From NCBI RefSeq assembly GCF_024172085.1, contig NZ_JAMZDZ010000001.1, positions 4,030,001 to 4,094,000 of the forward strand: a DNA stretch of 64,000 nucleotides. The letters are read 5' to 3'. The position numbers were made by a program, and so were the translations under genes. Below are positions 41,092 to 48,766 of the stretch, one piece after another (the first letter of the stretch is position 1; every line of letters begins with the position of its first letter). The notes under the pieces are model-generated. The model searched no databases. It saw nothing but the letters and a program-made list of their open reading frames with translations, and was not told the DNA's origin. This stretch comes from Hamadaea flava (GTDB lineage Bacteria > Actinomycetota > Actinomycetes > Mycobacteriales > Micromonosporaceae).

Positions 41092-43356
41092 ATGGCGAAG
41101 AAGCCCCCGATCTCGGACCCGGACGAGCGGCATCCTCGGGTCGGCGCGCCGATGTCAGCGGCCGCCGGGGTCGGCGGCGTCACGCATGGGCTGACCGCCG
41201 GGCTGGCGGAGATGGGCGTACGCCGGACGGCGTTGACGCTGCTCAAGGTGAACCAGACGGACGGCTTCGACTGCCCCGGGTGTGCCTGGCCCGAGCCGAG
41301 GAAGCGGGCGCACGCCGAGTTCTGCGAGAACGGCGCGAAGGCGGTCGCCGAGGAGGCCACGCTCCGCCGCGTCACGCCGGAGTTCTTCGCCGAGCACTCG
41401 ATCGCCGACCTGGCCGGCCGGACCGACTATTGGCTCGGTCAGCAGGGCCGGCTCACGACTCCCATGGTCCGCCGCCCCGGCGGCACCCACTATGAGCCGA
41501 TCTCGTGGGCGGACGCGTTCGCCCTGACCGCGAGCAAGCTCCGCGAGCGGTCGCCGGACGAGGCGCTGTTCTACACCTCGGGCCGGACGTCGAACGAGGC
41601 CGCTTTCCTCTATCAGCTCTTCGCGCGGGCGTACGGGACGAACAATCTGCCCGACTGCTCGAACATGTGCCACGAGTCGTCCGGCACCGCGCTCACCACC
41701 ACGATCGGCATCGGCAAGGGCTCGGTCACCCTCGACGACATCCACGCGGCCAAGCTCCTGGTCATCGTGGGCCAGAACCCGGGCACCAACCATCCGCGCA
41801 TGCTCACGGCCCTGGAGAAGGCCAAGAAGTCCGGGGCCAAGATCATCGCGGTCAACCCGCTTCCCGAGGCGGGCCTGCTCCGCTTCAAGAATCCCCAACG
41901 TGTACGCGGACTGCTCGGTTCGGGTACGCCGTTGGCCGACCGTTTCCTGCAGATCCGGCTCGGCGGCGATCTCGCGTTGTTCCAGGCGATCGGCTCGCTC
42001 CTGCTGAAGGAGGCGGCGATCGACCAGCCCTTCGTCGACGCGTACACGGCGGGGTTCGAGGCGTACGAGCAGGCTCGGCGGCACGTCGACTGGCGGGCGA
42101 CGGAACAGGCCACCGGCCTGGCCCGGGCCGAGATCGAGGCGGCCGCCCGGGACTTCGCCGAGTCCGACGCGACGATCGTCTGCTGGGCGATGGGGCTGAC
42201 GCAGGGGCGGGACGCGGTCGCCACGATTCGCGAGATCGTCAACGTGCAGTTGGTGCGCGGCATGATCGGGCGGCCGGGTGCCGGCCTCTGCCCGGTACGC
42301 GGTCACTCGAACGTGCAAGGCGACCGGACGATGGGGATCTGGCACGAGCCCCCGGCCTGGGTGCCGGCGCTGGGCGACGCGTTGGGTCTGGCCATGCCGG
42401 CCGAGCGTGGGTTCGACACCGTCGAGGCGATCAGGGCGATGCGCGACGGCGCGGCCAAGGTGTTCTTCGCGCTCGGCGGCAACTTCGCCGCGGCCAGCCC
42501 GGACACCGCCGTCACGGAGGCCGCGTTGGCCTCGTGCGAGCTGACCGTGCACGTGTCGACCAAGCTCAACCGGTCGCACACCGTTCCCGGGACGACGTCG
42601 CTGATCCTGCCGTGCCTCGGGCGTACCGAGCGGGACGAGCAGGCCGGTGGCGATCAGTTCGTCACCGTCGAGGACTCCATGTCCTGCGTGCACTCGTCCC
42701 AGGGCCGGCTCGAACCGGCCGGACCCGAGTTGCGGTCGGAGGTCGCGATCATCTGCGATCTGGCGGCCGAGGTCTTGGGTGACGCACTGCCCTGGCCGGA
42801 GTGGAAGGCCGACTACCGGCAGATCCGGACGCTCATCGAACGGCACATCCCCGGCTTCGACGACTTCGAGGCCCGGGTCGCTGAGCCGGGCGGGTTCACC
42901 CTGCCGCATCCGCCGCGCGACGAGCGCCGGTTCGCCACGGCGTCCGGCAAGGCTCAGTTCACCGTCTCCGAGCTGACCTCGATCGACGTCCCCGAGGGGC
43001 GGCTGCTGCTGCAGAGCGTACGCAGCCATGATCAGTACAACACCACGATCTACGGGCTCGACGACCGTTATCGCGGGATCAAGCAGGGTCGCCGGGTCGT
43101 CTTCGTGCACCCCGAAGATCTCGCCGCGCTCGGGATCGCCGATGCCTCCTATGTGGACATCGTTTCCGAGTGGCCGGACGGGGAGCGGCTGGCTCCGCAG
43201 TTCCGCGTGGTGGCGTACCCGACGGCTCGGGGCTGCGCCGCGACCTACTTCCCGGAGGCGAACGTCCTCGTGCCGCTCGACGCGACGGCCAAGGAGTCGA
43301 ACACGCCGACCTCCAAGCAGATCGTCGTTCGCCTCCAACCGTGTGAGCAGCCATGA
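41092..43356 (+). CDS. FdhF/YdeP-family molybdopterin oxidoreductase
   Basis: Formate-dehydrogenase-alpha-like molybdoenzyme of the YdeP branch, 754 residues. It shows the branch motifs DGFDCPGCAWPEP near residue 60, CSNMCHESSGTAL (about 200), GQNPGTNHPRML, and a C-terminal MGD-binding domain (SVRSHDQYNTTIYGLDDRYRGIK). The classical N-terminal [4Fe-4S] CxxCxxxC motif of FdhH is absent. YdeP in E. coli is linked to acid resistance, but its reaction is unsettled; formate oxidation is possible, not shown. The next gene, overlapping by 4 bp, supplies the sulfuration factor FdhD. Confidence 0.92.
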   Translation: MAKKPPISDPDERHPRVGAPMSAAAGVGGVTHGLTAGLAEMGVRRTALTLLKVNQTDGFDCPGCAWPEPRKRAHAEFCENGAKAVAEEATLRRVTPEFFAEHSIADLAGRTDYWLGQQGRLTTPMVRRPGGTHYEPISWADAFALTASKLRERSPDEALFYTSGRTSNEAAFLYQLFARAYGTNNLPDCSNMCHESSGTALTTTIGIGKGSVTLDDIHAAKLLVIVGQNPGTNHPRMLTALEKAKKSGAKIIAVNPLPEAGLLRFKNPQRVRGLLGSGTPLADRFLQIRLGGDLALFQAIGSLLLKEAAIDQPFVDAYTAGFEAYEQARRHVDWRATEQATGLARAEIEAAARDFAESDATIVCWAMGLTQGRDAVATIREIVNVQLVRGMIGRPGAGLCPVRGHSNVQGDRTMGIWHEPPAWVPALGDALGLAMPAERGFDTVEAIRAMRDGAAKVFFALGGNFAAASPDTAVTEAALASCELTVHVSTKLNRSHTVPGTTSLILPCLGRTERDEQAGGDQFVTVEDSMSCVHSSQGRLEPAGPELRSEVAIICDLAAEVLGDALPWPEWKADYRQIRTLIERHIPGFDDFEARVAEPGGFTLPHPPRDERRFATASGKAQFTVSELTSIDVPEGRLLLQSVRSHDQYNTTIYGLDDRYRGIKQGRRVVFVHPEDLAALGIADASYVDIVSEWPDGERLAPQFRVVAYPTARGCAATYFPEANVLVPLDATAKESNTPTSKQIVVRLQPCEQP

Positions 43357-44180
43357 AGCGCCGTCCGATCACGCACATCACGGTCGGCGGTACGCCCGTG
43401 ACCCGGCTCGACAGCCTGGCTGGGGAGGAGCCGCTGGAGATCCGGGTCGGCCCGGCCGGACAGCCGCGCAAACCGCTCGCCGTGACGATGCGTACGCCGG
43501 GTGACGAGCTGGATCTCGCGCTCGGGTTCCTGTTCACCGAGGGCGTCATCCGCACGGCCGAAGACGTCGTCACCGCCCAGCTCTGCGCGGGCGCCGAGAC
43601 GCCGAACACCTACAACGTCGTCGACGTCGTGCTCGCCCCGGAGGTCCCGCTCCCGGACGTCGGCGCCGAACGGAACTTCTACACCACCTCCTCCTGCGGC
43701 GTATGCGGAAAGGCGAGCATCGACGCCATCCGCACCCGGTCGGCGTACGACCTGACCGGGGACGCCGTCACGGTCAGTCCAGCCACGCTGGCCGCTTTGC
43801 CGGAACGGCTCGCGCTAGCTCAACGCGGCTTCACGCGTACCGGTGGATCTCATGCCGCGGCCTTGTTCACCGCGGACGGCGAGTTGATCGCGGCGCGCGA
43901 GGACGTGGGCCGGCACAACGCGGTCGACAAGCTGATCGGGCGCGAGCTGCGCGAGGGCCGGGTGCCGGTGGCCGGGCGCGTGCTGCTGCTGTCCGGGCGG
44001 GCCGGCTTCGAGCTGGTGCAGAAGGCCTGGATGGCGGGGGTGAGCGTGGTGGCGGCAGTGGGCGCACCGAGCACGCTCGCCGCGGACCTGGCGGCGGAGG
44101 CCGGGATGACGCTCGTCGGATTCCTCCGGCCGCCATCGATGAACGTCTACACCGGCGGACATCGGATCACGGCGGCCTGA
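43353..44180 (+). CDS. fdhD: FdhD sulfurtransferase for formate-dehydrogenase-type enzymes
   Basis: FdhD passes sulfur from a cysteine desulfurase to the molybdenum cofactor of formate dehydrogenases. The protein has 275 residues and the active-site loop SSCGVCGKASI with both Cys, plus RTGGSHAAALFT and EDVGRHNAVDKLIG, which are strongly conserved. It is translationally coupled to the FdhF/YdeP-like gene (ATGA), so it probably activates that enzyme. Confidence 0.96.
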   Translation: MKRRPITHITVGGTPVTRLDSLAGEEPLEIRVGPAGQPRKPLAVTMRTPGDELDLALGFLFTEGVIRTAEDVVTAQLCAGAETPNTYNVVDVVLAPEVPLPDVGAERNFYTTSSCGVCGKASIDAIRTRSAYDLTGDAVTVSPATLAALPERLALAQRGFTRTGGSHAAALFTADGELIAAREDVGRHNAVDKLIGRELREGRVPVAGRVLLLSGRAGFELVQKAWMAGVSVVAAVGAPSTLAADLAAEAGMTLVGFLRPPSMNVYTGGHRITAA

Positions 44181-44181
44181 C

Positions 44182-45066
44182 GTGCGCCGCGTTCTTGCCC
44201 TTCTCGTCCTGCTGCTGGCCGGATGCTCGGCGGTGACGCCGGTGGAGGCGCCGGTGGCCGTGTCACCGGCAGCACCGACGGCCATCGCACCGTCGCCGGC
44301 CGCCGCCGGGCACGCGCCCGCGAAGTCGTTCGCCGTCGCGACCCGCACCCTCCGATTCCAGCGTGGCGACCGGAAACTGCCGACGACGGTGTACTACCCG
44401 AAGTCGTCCGGGCACTTCCCGGTGGTGGTATTCGGGCACGGCCTGACCGGCAGCCCCACCGGGTACGCCGAACTGCTGCGACGCTGGGCGGCAGCCGGAT
44501 TCGTGATCGCCGCTCCGGCGTTCCCGCATACGTCGGCGGGCGCGGCGAAGGTCGACGTGATGGATGTGCTGAACCAGCCGGCCGACGTCTCAGCCGTGCT
44601 GGACGGGCTGACCGCGCTGCCCGGCTCGGATCCACTACGGAAGATCCTCGACCTGAAGGCGGTCGCGGCGGCCGGGCACTCGGCGGGCGGGATCACCACG
44701 GTCGGCGTGTTCAGCGCCCAGCCCCGTGACCCCCGGTTCACCGCTGGGATCGTGCTCGCCGGGAACTCGCTCGGCGTCGGCCAGACCTTCACCGGTACGC
44801 CCGCGCCGATCCTGTTCGTGCACGCCGACAAGGACCCGGTCGTTCCGGCGTACACGGATCGCGCGGTGTTCGACGCGCTCCCGTGGCCCCGGGCGTTCCT
44901 CCGGCTGAGCGGGGACGGGCACAGTTCGCCGTACGTGTCGCGGCGGGATTCGCAGTTCGGCGTGGTCGCCTCGACCACTGTGGACTTCCTGCGGTGGGCG
45001 CTGTATCGGGACTCCTCCGCTCGCGCTCGGCTGCTTCGCGTACGCGGTCTCGACGCTCACCTCTGA
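44182..45066 (+). CDS. Alpha/beta hydrolase lipoprotein
   Basis: Exported hydrolase of 294 residues. Signal peptide and lipobox LLLAGC (Cys about residue 14), a Pro/Ala linker, then an alpha/beta hydrolase of the chlorophyllase/PAF-acetylhydrolase-like group: FGHGLTGSP (oxyanion), AAGHSAGGIT (Ser nucleophile), HADKDPVVP (Asp) and GDGHSSPYV (His). It begins with GTG 1 bp after the fdhD stop and so is probably co-transcribed, though functionally unrelated. A palindrome follows. Confidence 0.85.
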   Translation: MRRVLALLVLLLAGCSAVTPVEAPVAVSPAAPTAIAPSPAAAGHAPAKSFAVATRTLRFQRGDRKLPTTVYYPKSSGHFPVVVFGHGLTGSPTGYAELLRRWAAAGFVIAAPAFPHTSAGAAKVDVMDVLNQPADVSAVLDGLTALPGSDPLRKILDLKAVAAAGHSAGGITTVGVFSAQPRDPRFTAGIVLAGNSLGVGQTFTGTPAPILFVHADKDPVVPAYTDRAVFDALPWPRAFLRLSGDGHSSPYVSRRDSQFGVVASTTVDFLRWALYRDSSARARLLRVRGLDAHL

Positions 45067-45074
45067 TTTTTGGG

Positions 45075-45135
45075 TGCAGATCACGGTTGTGCATGCCTCC
45101 AGCGGCGTTTGAAGCATGCGTAACCGTGATCCGCA
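45075..45135. terminator. Long-stem palindrome (family C, copy 2)
   Basis: Arms 45075-45096 and 45114-45135 (22 bp, three mismatches), beginning TGCAGATCACGGTT. It lies directly behind the hydrolase stop and before the next promoter. Confidence 0.72.
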
Positions 45136-45165
45136 GGGATCGGTAGAGATTGCTACTCGTCGGTA

Positions 45166-45202
45166 TTGTGATCCGGACCACTCCTAAGTTACCGTCCGGT
45201 AA
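45166..45202 (+). promoter_or_regulatory. Promoter with TTACCGTCCGGTAA palindrome over the start codon
   Basis: TTGTGA (45166-45171), 18-bp spacer, TACCGT (45190-45195), 6 nt to ATG 45202. The palindrome TTACCG-TC-CGGTAA at 45189-45202 covers the -10 box and the A of the start codon, so a bound protein would block both polymerase and ribosome. Confidence 0.5.
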
Positions 45203-46782
45203 TGCGGACGCAATCCCCCCTTCGCGCAGCCGTTGTAGCCCTCACGCTCCTCGTCACCACCGGAGTCACCGCCGTCGCCGCCCCCGCGTACGCCGGCACC
45301 ACCTCGATGACCTTTGTGGACATCACCGCCTCGGACGGCGTCGTCCTGAAGGCGAACGTCATCGAGTCCACGACTGCCGGCAAGCACCCTGCCGTCGTCT
45401 TCCCGTCCAGCTGGGGTCTGAACGACCTGGAGTACCTCGCCCAGGCCAAGGCCATGGCGTCGGCCGGGTACACGGTCCTGTCCTACACGCCCCGAGGATG
45501 GTGGAGTTCGGGCGGTCAGATCGACACCGCCGGCCCGAGGGACATCCGGGACGTGTCCACAGTCATCGACTGGCTGCTGGCGCACACCAGCGCCGACCCC
45601 GCGCACATCGGGATGGGCGGGGTCTCCTACGGCGCGGGCATCAGCCTGATCGCGTCGGGCAACGACGCCCGAATCCGCGCGGTGGCCGCCCTGTCCGGCT
45701 GGTCCGACCTGGCCGCCAGCCTGTACGGCGACCAGACCCGGCGGCAGCAGGCCCCGGCGCTGCTCCAGGGCACGGCCCTGCTGCTCGGCCGGACCAGCCC
45801 GGAGTTCGACACGGTCATCGGCGACTTCTGGAACTACCGGAACGTGCCCGGTGTCCTGGCGTTCGCCGGGGTCCGGTCGGCGAAGACCTACCTCGCCGGG
45901 ATCAACGCGAACCAGCCCGCGATCCTGATGGCGAACGCGTTCGGCGACAGCGTCTTCCCACCGAACCAGCTCGTCGACTTCTACGGATCGCTCGGTACGC
46001 CGAAGCGCCTGGAATTCTCCCCCGGCGACCACGCCATCCCGGAGCTGACCGGGATCGCCGGTCTGGACAACGCGGTCTGGACCTCGGCCCGGCGCTGGTT
46101 CGACCACTACCTCGCGGGCGCCGCGAACGGCGTCGACACCGAGGCGCCGATCGTCCTGCGGCCCAACGGCGGCGGCGCGGCCGAGTCGTACGCGACGTGG
46201 TCGGCGGTGTCGACCAGCACGACCCGCTACGGGCTCGGCGAGGTGCACTGGTGGGACGGCACCGGTGACCTCGGCGGCACACCGTCGACCGGCTGGTCGC
46301 GGTTCACCTGGACCGACCTCGGCACGACCGCCGACGGCGGCGTGGTGCTGATCAGCAACGGGCTCACCGCGCTGACCGGGCAACCGCCGACCGCCTGGCT
46401 CCCCGGTGTGGACCGTACGCACGCCGGAGTCTGGATCTCCCCCAGCCTCGGCTCCACCCTGAAGATCCGGGGCATCCCCACGGTCCACCTCCGGGTCACT
46501 CCGTCGGCGACGAACGGGACCTTGATCGCGTACGTGTATGACGTCGACGGTCTGGGGACCGGATCGCTGCTCACGCACGCCCCGATCAGCTGGCGAGGTG
46601 CGAGTGCCGGCTCGCCGCTGACGCTGGACCTCCGGCTGCCGGGCACCGCCTGGAACGTTCCGGCGGGGCACAAGCTCGCCCTGGTCGTCGACGGTCACGA
46701 CCCGCTCTACCTGGACGACAACGGGGCTCTCGCCAACGTCACCTTCAGCGGCTCCGCCTGGCTCGACCTCCCCCGCCGCTGA
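45202..46782 (+). CDS. Secreted CocE/NonD-type hydrolase (X-Pro-dipeptidyl-peptidase-like)
   Basis: Exported serine hydrolase of 526 residues. A Sec signal peptide ends near APAYAG (residue 33). The alpha/beta-hydrolase domain shows PRGWWSSGG, nucleophile elbow GGVSYGAG (Ser), Asp in ANAFGDSVFP and His in SPGDHAIPE, followed by a C-terminal jelly-roll (PepX_C-like) domain from about residue 360. Relatives include cocaine esterase and X-prolyl dipeptidyl peptidases. The substrate is unknown. Monocistronic, with its own palindrome-controlled leaderless promoter. Confidence 0.88.
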   Translation: MRTQSPLRAAVVALTLLVTTGVTAVAAPAYAGTTSMTFVDITASDGVVLKANVIESTTAGKHPAVVFPSSWGLNDLEYLAQAKAMASAGYTVLSYTPRGWWSSGGQIDTAGPRDIRDVSTVIDWLLAHTSADPAHIGMGGVSYGAGISLIASGNDARIRAVAALSGWSDLAASLYGDQTRRQQAPALLQGTALLLGRTSPEFDTVIGDFWNYRNVPGVLAFAGVRSAKTYLAGINANQPAILMANAFGDSVFPPNQLVDFYGSLGTPKRLEFSPGDHAIPELTGIAGLDNAVWTSARRWFDHYLAGAANGVDTEAPIVLRPNGGGAAESYATWSAVSTSTTRYGLGEVHWWDGTGDLGGTPSTGWSRFTWTDLGTTADGGVVLISNGLTALTGQPPTAWLPGVDRTHAGVWISPSLGSTLKIRGIPTVHLRVTPSATNGTLIAYVYDVDGLGTGSLLTHAPISWRGASAGSPLTLDLRLPGTAWNVPAGHKLALVVDGHDPLYLDDNGALANVTFSGSAWLDLPRR

Positions 46783-46790
46783 CCCATCGC

Positions 46791-46872
46791 CCGCCCCGCC
46801 CTGCTTTCCCGAGGACGGGGCGGCCCGCTTTCCCGAGGGCGGGCGGCCCGCTCTCCCGAGGGCGGGGCGGCA
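46791..46872. terminator. Hairpin and 23-bp tandem copies behind the hydrolase gene
   Basis: CCGCCCCG (46791-46798) pairs with CGGGGCGG (46816-46823). The right arm belongs to a unit of about 23 bp (CTTTCCCGAGGGCGGGCGGCC-like, quoted here as CTTTCCCGAGGGCGGG) repeated three times to 46872. Confidence 0.6.
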
Positions 46873-46873
46873 T

Positions 46874-46961
46874 CTTGATCAGGGTCGCGCGGAGTCGATC
46901 AGGGTCGAGCGGACACGCCACGCCGGTCGATCACGACCATAGGTTCATGATCGCGCGGAAA
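46874..46961 (-). repeat. Dispersed intergenic element, copy 7
   Basis: Contains TTGATCAGGGTCG blocks, CACGCCGGTCGATCACG and the conserved edge TTCATGATCGCGCGGAAA ending at 46961. It stands alone between the stop of the hydrolase gene and the stop of the small Cys protein gene. Confidence 0.82.
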
Positions 46962-46994
46962 GGGCGGTGGGCGCGGGGCGGGGGCAGGGTGGGG

Positions 46995-47207
46995 TTAGGG
47001 GAGGTGGCGGCTCCAGTAGAGGACCAGCCACGCGGCGTGCTCGGCGTCGTCGCACGGGTACACATGACCGCATGCCGCGCAGATGCCACCACCGATCTGC
47101 ATCTGGTGGGTCAGCCACAGGTCGCGGCCCTGCTCCACCTGTTCGGCGGCGAACTGCGTCAGCTCGCTTTCGGTCTCAATCGCTGCTCGAGTAGCTTCGA
47201 TGCTCAT
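46995..47207 (-). CDS. Small Cys-containing protein of unknown function
   Basis: A protein of 70 residues: an N-terminal amphipathic helix (EATRAAIETESELTQFAAEQ) and a C-terminal part with CAACGHVYPC, a possible metal- or redox-binding Cys cluster (CxxCxxxxxC) followed by DDAEHAAWLVLYWSR. GGGGAG lies 6 nt before ATG 47207, which supports translation. I do not recognise the family; many actinomycetes have similar short Cys proteins. Confidence 0.65.
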   Translation of the reverse strand: MSIEATRAAIETESELTQFAAEQVEQGRDLWLTHQMQIGGGICAACGHVYPCDDAEHAAWLVLYWSRHLP

Positions 47208-47266
47208 ATCGCGCTCCCCGGCGTCGGTTGCTCCGGTTGATACCGCAAATAGTGGACGCTCAAACC

Positions 47267-48766
47267 TCAGTGTTCCGCGTCCGCGCGGAAGCCGCGTGGG
47301 ATCAACGCAAGCGCCGCGACGGTGGCGATCGCGATCAGCGCCGCCGAGATCGCGCTGGTCACCGCCATCGCGTGCAGGTACGCCGACTGCGCCACGTCGA
47401 GGATGTACGTGCTGACCTGGGCACCCTGCGTACGGGCGACGTGCACGGCGCCGCCGATGGACTCCGCGACCGCCGTCCGGCCGGGCTCACTCAACGGCAG
47501 TTCGTGCACGCCGGCGGCGTACACGACGGTGGCGATCGTGCCGAGCAGGGCGACGCCGAAGCCCATTCCCAGCTCGTAGCAGGTCTCCTCGACGGCTGCG
47601 GCGCTGCCCGCCCGTTCCGGGGGCGCGGCCGAGATCATGACGGCCGTCGTCGTGGTGATCGCGAGCCCGTCGCCCAGTCCGAAGGCGACCAGCGCCGACG
47701 CTGCCACCGCGTAGGTCAGCGGCAGGACCGCGAGCGCGACGAACGCCAGGACGAGCGCGCCGAGCCCGAGCCCGAGCATGGCGTGTACGCCGACCCGGCG
47801 GACGAGCCAGGGCGCGCTGAGCGCACCGACCAGGGTGGCGATCGCCCCCGGCAGCATGCGTACGCCGGCCTCGACCGGGCTGTATCCGTGCACATACTGG
47901 AGCCACAAGGAGAGCAGGAAGTACGCCGCCCCGACGGCCATCATCGCCATGAGCGTCGCGATGGCCCCGGCGAGGAACGGGCGATTGGCGAACAGTCGCA
48001 CGTCGAGCAGCGGATCGGTCTGCTTCAGCTGCCGCCGGGCGAACCACGCGAGCAGGCCAAGCCCGACCAGCAGCGCGACCGGGGCCGACGAGGCCAGCCC
48101 GTCGGCGGCCAGGTGCTTGATCCCCCAGACGAGGCTGATCATGCCGAACACCGACTGGGCCGCCCCGAACCAGTCCAGCCGCGTACGCCCCGGCGACCGG
48201 GACTCCGGCAGCAGCAGGATTCCGGCCACGACGGTGACGAGGACGATGGGGACGTTCACCCAGAAGGCGGCCGACCAGCCGTAATGCTCGACGAGGAGGC
48301 CGCCGAGGACCGGGCCGATCGCCGCGCCCGCCCCGGCGACCGAGGCCCAGATCCCGATCGCCGTGCCGCGTTCCCGGGGATCGGTGAAGACGTTCCGGAT
48401 GAGCGACAGCGTGGACGGCATGACCATCGCGCCGCCGACGGCCAGCAGTACGCGTCCCGCGATCAGCCGGCCGGGGCTGTCGGCGGTGGCGGAGACGATC
48501 GAGGCCACGCCGAACAGGACGAAGCCGATCAGGAAGAACGTCTTGCGGCCCCAGCGGTCGCCCGCCGCGCCCGCCGTGATGAGCAGGCCGCCGAGCACGA
48601 GTCCGTAGATGTCGATGATCCAGAGCTGCTCGTACGCGTCAGGGTCGAGATCGTCGATCAACGAGGGCAGGGCGACGTTGAGGATGGTGGCGTCCATCGC
48701 GACCAGGAGCAGGCTGGCGCACAGGACGGCCAGGACGGCCCACCGGTTCGCCGGTCGCGACCTCAT
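47267..48766 (-). CDS. DHA2-family (EmrB/QacA) MFS efflux pump
   Basis: Fourteen-helix antiporter of 499 residues: LLLVAMDATILNVALPSLIDDL at helix 1, AAGDRWGRKTFFLIG as motif A and GAGAAIGPVLGGLLVEHYGW as motif C (quoted shortened, GPVLGGLLVEHYGW). QacA-like, likely exporting cationic drugs or a metabolite. The ATG at 48766 overlaps the stop of the upstream membrane-protein gene, so the two are expressed together. Confidence 0.92.
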   Translation of the reverse strand: MRSRPANRWAVLAVLCASLLLVAMDATILNVALPSLIDDLDPDAYEQLWIIDIYGLVLGGLLITAGAAGDRWGRKTFFLIGFVLFGVASIVSATADSPGRLIAGRVLLAVGGAMVMPSTLSLIRNVFTDPRERGTAIGIWASVAGAGAAIGPVLGGLLVEHYGWSAAFWVNVPIVLVTVVAGILLLPESRSPGRTRLDWFGAAQSVFGMISLVWGIKHLAADGLASSAPVALLVGLGLLAWFARRQLKQTDPLLDVRLFANRPFLAGAIATLMAMMAVGAAYFLLSLWLQYVHGYSPVEAGVRMLPGAIATLVGALSAPWLVRRVGVHAMLGLGLGALVLAFVALAVLPLTYAVAASALVAFGLGDGLAITTTTAVMISAAPPERAGSAAAVEETCYELGMGFGVALLGTIATVVYAAGVHELPLSEPGRTAVAESIGGAVHVARTQGAQVSTYILDVAQSAYLHAMAVTSAISAALIAIATVAALALIPRGFRADAEH

